Below are positions 32,031 to 32,087 of a stretch of 32,087 bases of DNA, in pieces. Position numbers and translations under genes: made by a program. Each line of letters opens with the position of its first letter. The first letter of the stretch is position 1. The DNA is taken from NCBI GenBank assembly GCA_021809565.1, contig JAJZKG010000008.1, forward strand, positions 1-32,087, given 5' to 3'. The notes beneath the pieces were generated by a model that was not told the origin of the DNA, did no database searches, and saw nothing but the letters and a program-made list of their open reading frames with translations. Origin of the DNA: a bacterium (lineage in GTDB: Bacteria; Patescibacteria; Dojkabacteria; JAKAPS01; JAJZLI01).

Positions 32031-32052
32031 ATAGTTTACTATGAATAGTTTA
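32027..32052 (+). repeat. Duplicated start region before rplE (14-base period)
   Basis: atgaatagttta occurs at 32027-32038 and again at 32041-32052. The first ATG overlaps the rplX stop and opens a five-codon frame (MNSLL) whose TGA (32042-32044) overlaps the second ATG. Only the second frame continues. Confidence 0.85.
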
Positions 32053-32087
32053 AAAGAGAAATACAATAAAAAGTTAAGAGCAGATAT
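32041..32087 (+). CDS. rplE: 50S ribosomal protein L5, N-terminal fragment cut by the window end
   Basis: The visible residues MNSLKEKYNKKLRAD fit the start of L5 (xLKxxYxxEV), and rplE follows rplX in the standard spc order. L5 binds 5S rRNA. Only 15 residues are visible, so the call rests largely on gene order. Confidence 0.75.
   Translation, partial: MNSLKEKYNKKLRAD

Noticed and set aside
1..32087. Recoding of UGA as glycine or tryptophan, known in some CPR and reduced bacteria
   Set aside because: UGA ends rpsO, rnj, brnT, rplN, rplW and rplX at the proper lengths, and tryptophan is encoded by UGG.

Overview
The window is strongly AT-rich, gene-dense and uses the standard genetic code: UGA ends several genes, for example at the overlaps pnp/rpsO, rnj/FNR-like and rplN/rplX. 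Small compact proteins, coiled-coil and small membrane orphans, a near-complete S10 ribosomal operon with lysine-rich protein tails, and EF-Tu with a cysteine cluster suggest a small-genome bacterium of the Candidate Phyla Radiation (Patescibacteria), possibly Microgenomates-like. This lineage call is an inference from gene style, not a phylogeny.

Layout. Positions 1-3475 hold a DHH-type phosphoesterase with eroded motifs (cut by the window edge), converging on an rpsO-pnp operon. Positions 3600-9740 carry a coiled-coil protein with a 63-bp tandem repeat, an APC permease, an ECF-like sigma factor followed by two small membrane proteins, then RNase J, a flavin/NAD oxidoreductase and an XRE regulator with an S24-like C-terminal domain. 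Positions 9789-17144 are accessory: a peroxiredoxin fold without cysteine, a possible Gre-like protein, a membrane-anchored beta-propeller, a YecM-like VOC protein, a methyltransferase, a YdcF-like protein, a class III Fic protein with a small partner, two tRNA-Ser genes, an orphan exported protein and a PLD-family enzyme. Positions 17208-24049 hold a P-type cation ATPase, a membrane protein, tRNA-Arg and tRNA-Ser, BrnT/BrnA and VapB/VapC toxin-antitoxin pairs, a PAP2 phosphatase and a YgjP-like metallopeptidase. From 24295 to the end runs tuf-rpsJ-rplC-rplD-rplW-rplB-rpsS-rplV-rpsC-rplP-rpmC-rpsQ-rplN-rplX-rplE(partial).

The most consistent signal is promoter placement. In about a dozen transcription units the -10 hexamer sits 7-8 bases before the ATG, often with a -35 box at exactly 17 bp, so the predicted transcript starts at or within about two bases of the start codon. 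Several genes inside operons instead carry a Shine-Dalgarno-like sequence (brnA, rplB, rplN, rpsQ, the XRE gene). The window therefore looks like a mix of leaderless first genes and SD-led later genes, which also decides some otherwise ambiguous starts (3673, 14195, 21590).

No CRISPR array, prophage, insertion sequence or large multi-gene defence island was seen. The best candidates for something undescribed are the leaderless promoter layout, the Cys4 insertion in EF-Tu, the fold-retaining but motif-losing proteins (DHH, peroxiredoxin, S24-like), the Fic-partner pair, the terminator-like hairpin inside the S10 operon, and a structured intergenic element beside tRNA-Ser.
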